64,000 bases of DNA. It comes from Trichobilharzia regenti. Its lineage: Eukaryota; Platyhelminthes; Trematoda; Strigeidida; Schistosomatidae. Position numbers and translations under genes: made by a program. The DNA lies in contig OX235263.1 of NCBI GenBank assembly GCA_944472135.2, positions 7,299,517 to 7,363,516 on the forward strand. The letters are read 5' to 3'. The notes beneath the pieces are model-generated. The model did not search any database, was not told the origin of the DNA, and saw nothing but the letters and a program-made list of their open reading frames with translations. Shown piece by piece: positions 63,261-64,000 of this stretch; positions within the stretch are counted from its first letter, which is position 1; every line of letters starts with the position of its first letter.

Positions 63261-64000
63261 TCTACGGAAAAAGAAGGCATTGATAAGTGGCACTAGGCAT
63301 TGCTCAGTCAATATGGCACATTTAATGGTTAGAATAAAGATAATTGAAATGATGTATTAAGGAGGGGGGGGCGGGTGTTGTAGTGTTGAAGTGGATGCAC
63401 TACAAAACTTTTAAAGATTATTAAGTCAATAAGTAAACTGGTATAAAGATTTTTTTTAAATTGTAGGTCAAGTGTTGTCTAGATAAAGAATTAAGAGTAC
63501 GGTGATGATGATAACAGTAAAGACAGCGAAGATGAAGTGAAGTGGAACGACCTACAATTTTAAAATCTTTATACCAGTTCACTTATTTAATAATAATAAT
63601 AATAATTAATCCACTATTATCACTCTCTCACATGTTCCTTTTCTACATCTTCACACATGTTAAATTGACACTCAACTACCAGCTTTATTCTCACTCAATA
63701 ACAACTTTAACCTTATCCAATATCTATCTTTCTGCCGTTCAGTACCACGTAATTTACAGCTTTTATTCGTTACTGCTTAAGTCACTTATGAGTAACTATA
63801 TCAATTATGTCACCCTCTCCACCTACTACCCAATAATAGACTACAGTACATCTTTTGGTCAATATAAATACGACTGTACGACAGCCAGTGAAGATGATTT
63901 CGTCCATAAACAAAAGAAAATTTTCTTTACTCAATTTGTCTTTCATTTTCTTCATGAGTCAATGGATATTTTAAGTGATTTTTTTATAACCTTTGCAAGT
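63261..64000. other. No gene; 42 bp inverted repeat near 63428-63588
   Basis: Arms 63428-63469 and 63548-63588 are inverted copies around an 80-base loop; a G run (63362-63371) and AAT repeats (63589-63605) flank them. The remainder to 64000 shows nothing coding. Confidence 0.45.

Noticed and set aside
55039..64000. Further TPST exons
   Set aside because: I looked for the sequence following RDGRAxVxSxI (the WN-containing and C-terminal blocks of TPST) and saw none in any frame. The gene probably continues beyond the window.
1..64000. CRISPR array, rRNA genes or bacterial genes
   Set aside because: Tandem repeats are simple microsatellites only, and no rRNA-like or operon-like sequence was seen.

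Overview
The window looks like nuclear DNA of a blood fluke (Schistosomatidae, Schistosoma or a close relative). The evidence is the repeat content: SR2-like RTE retrotransposons ending in (AAT)n, CR1-type LINEs, several Penelope-like element (PLE) families with GIY-YIG endonucleases, a Merlin DNA transposon fossil, and Smα-type and tRNA-headed SINE-like repeats carrying hammerhead ribozyme (HHR) sequences. The DNA is AT-rich and full of microsatellites. No bacterial gene, intact tRNA, rRNA or CRISPR array was seen.

Only one host gene is supported. It is a plus-strand protein-tyrosine sulfotransferase (TPST) represented by two internal exons, 36238-36417 and 54705-55038. They join in phase across an 18.3 kb intron. 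The first exon carries the signal anchor and the start of the PAPS-binding loop; the second carries the rest of the loop, the catalytic Glu, both Cys of one disulfide, the CxK-PF block and the RDGRA motif. The upstream exon(s) and the C-terminal exons were not found in the window. Nearly everything else is layered transposon debris, so the many open frames elsewhere are LINE or PLE fragments or chance frames through SINEs.

Layout. 1-7400: RTE ends, a PLE-A copy, a possible solo LTR, SINE-B, SINE-HHR broken by a PLE terminal palindrome, CR1. 7440-9375: the only RTE copy with 5' module and endonuclease, internally deleted. 9400-19440: PLE-E, Smα pairs, SINE-HHR copies, RTE ends, PLE-D. 19990-26480: SINE-B with variant heads, RTE, CR1, PLE pieces. 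26700-29300: a PLE-B copy broken by two insertions. 29700-35500: PLE-B, Merlin, RTE, PLE-C palindrome. 35900-55240: TPST exons and intron, including a PLE-B copy broken by two opposed PLE-A copies and the best HHR pair at 45236-45500. 55240-64000: PLE-B, PLE-C, RTE, PLE-D with inverted ends, PLE-B, a second RTE-2.

Labels used here: RTE-1 (SR2-like, ends in AAT repeats) and RTE-2 (second RTE-like family); PLE-A to PLE-E (my groupings by endonuclease and terminal sequence); SINE-HHR (tRNA-like head plus minimal hammerhead); SINE-B (tRNA-like head plus a core also present at the RTE 5' end). Family assignments come from recognising motifs by eye, without a database search; repeat edges are approximate unless a target-site duplication (TSD) is stated.
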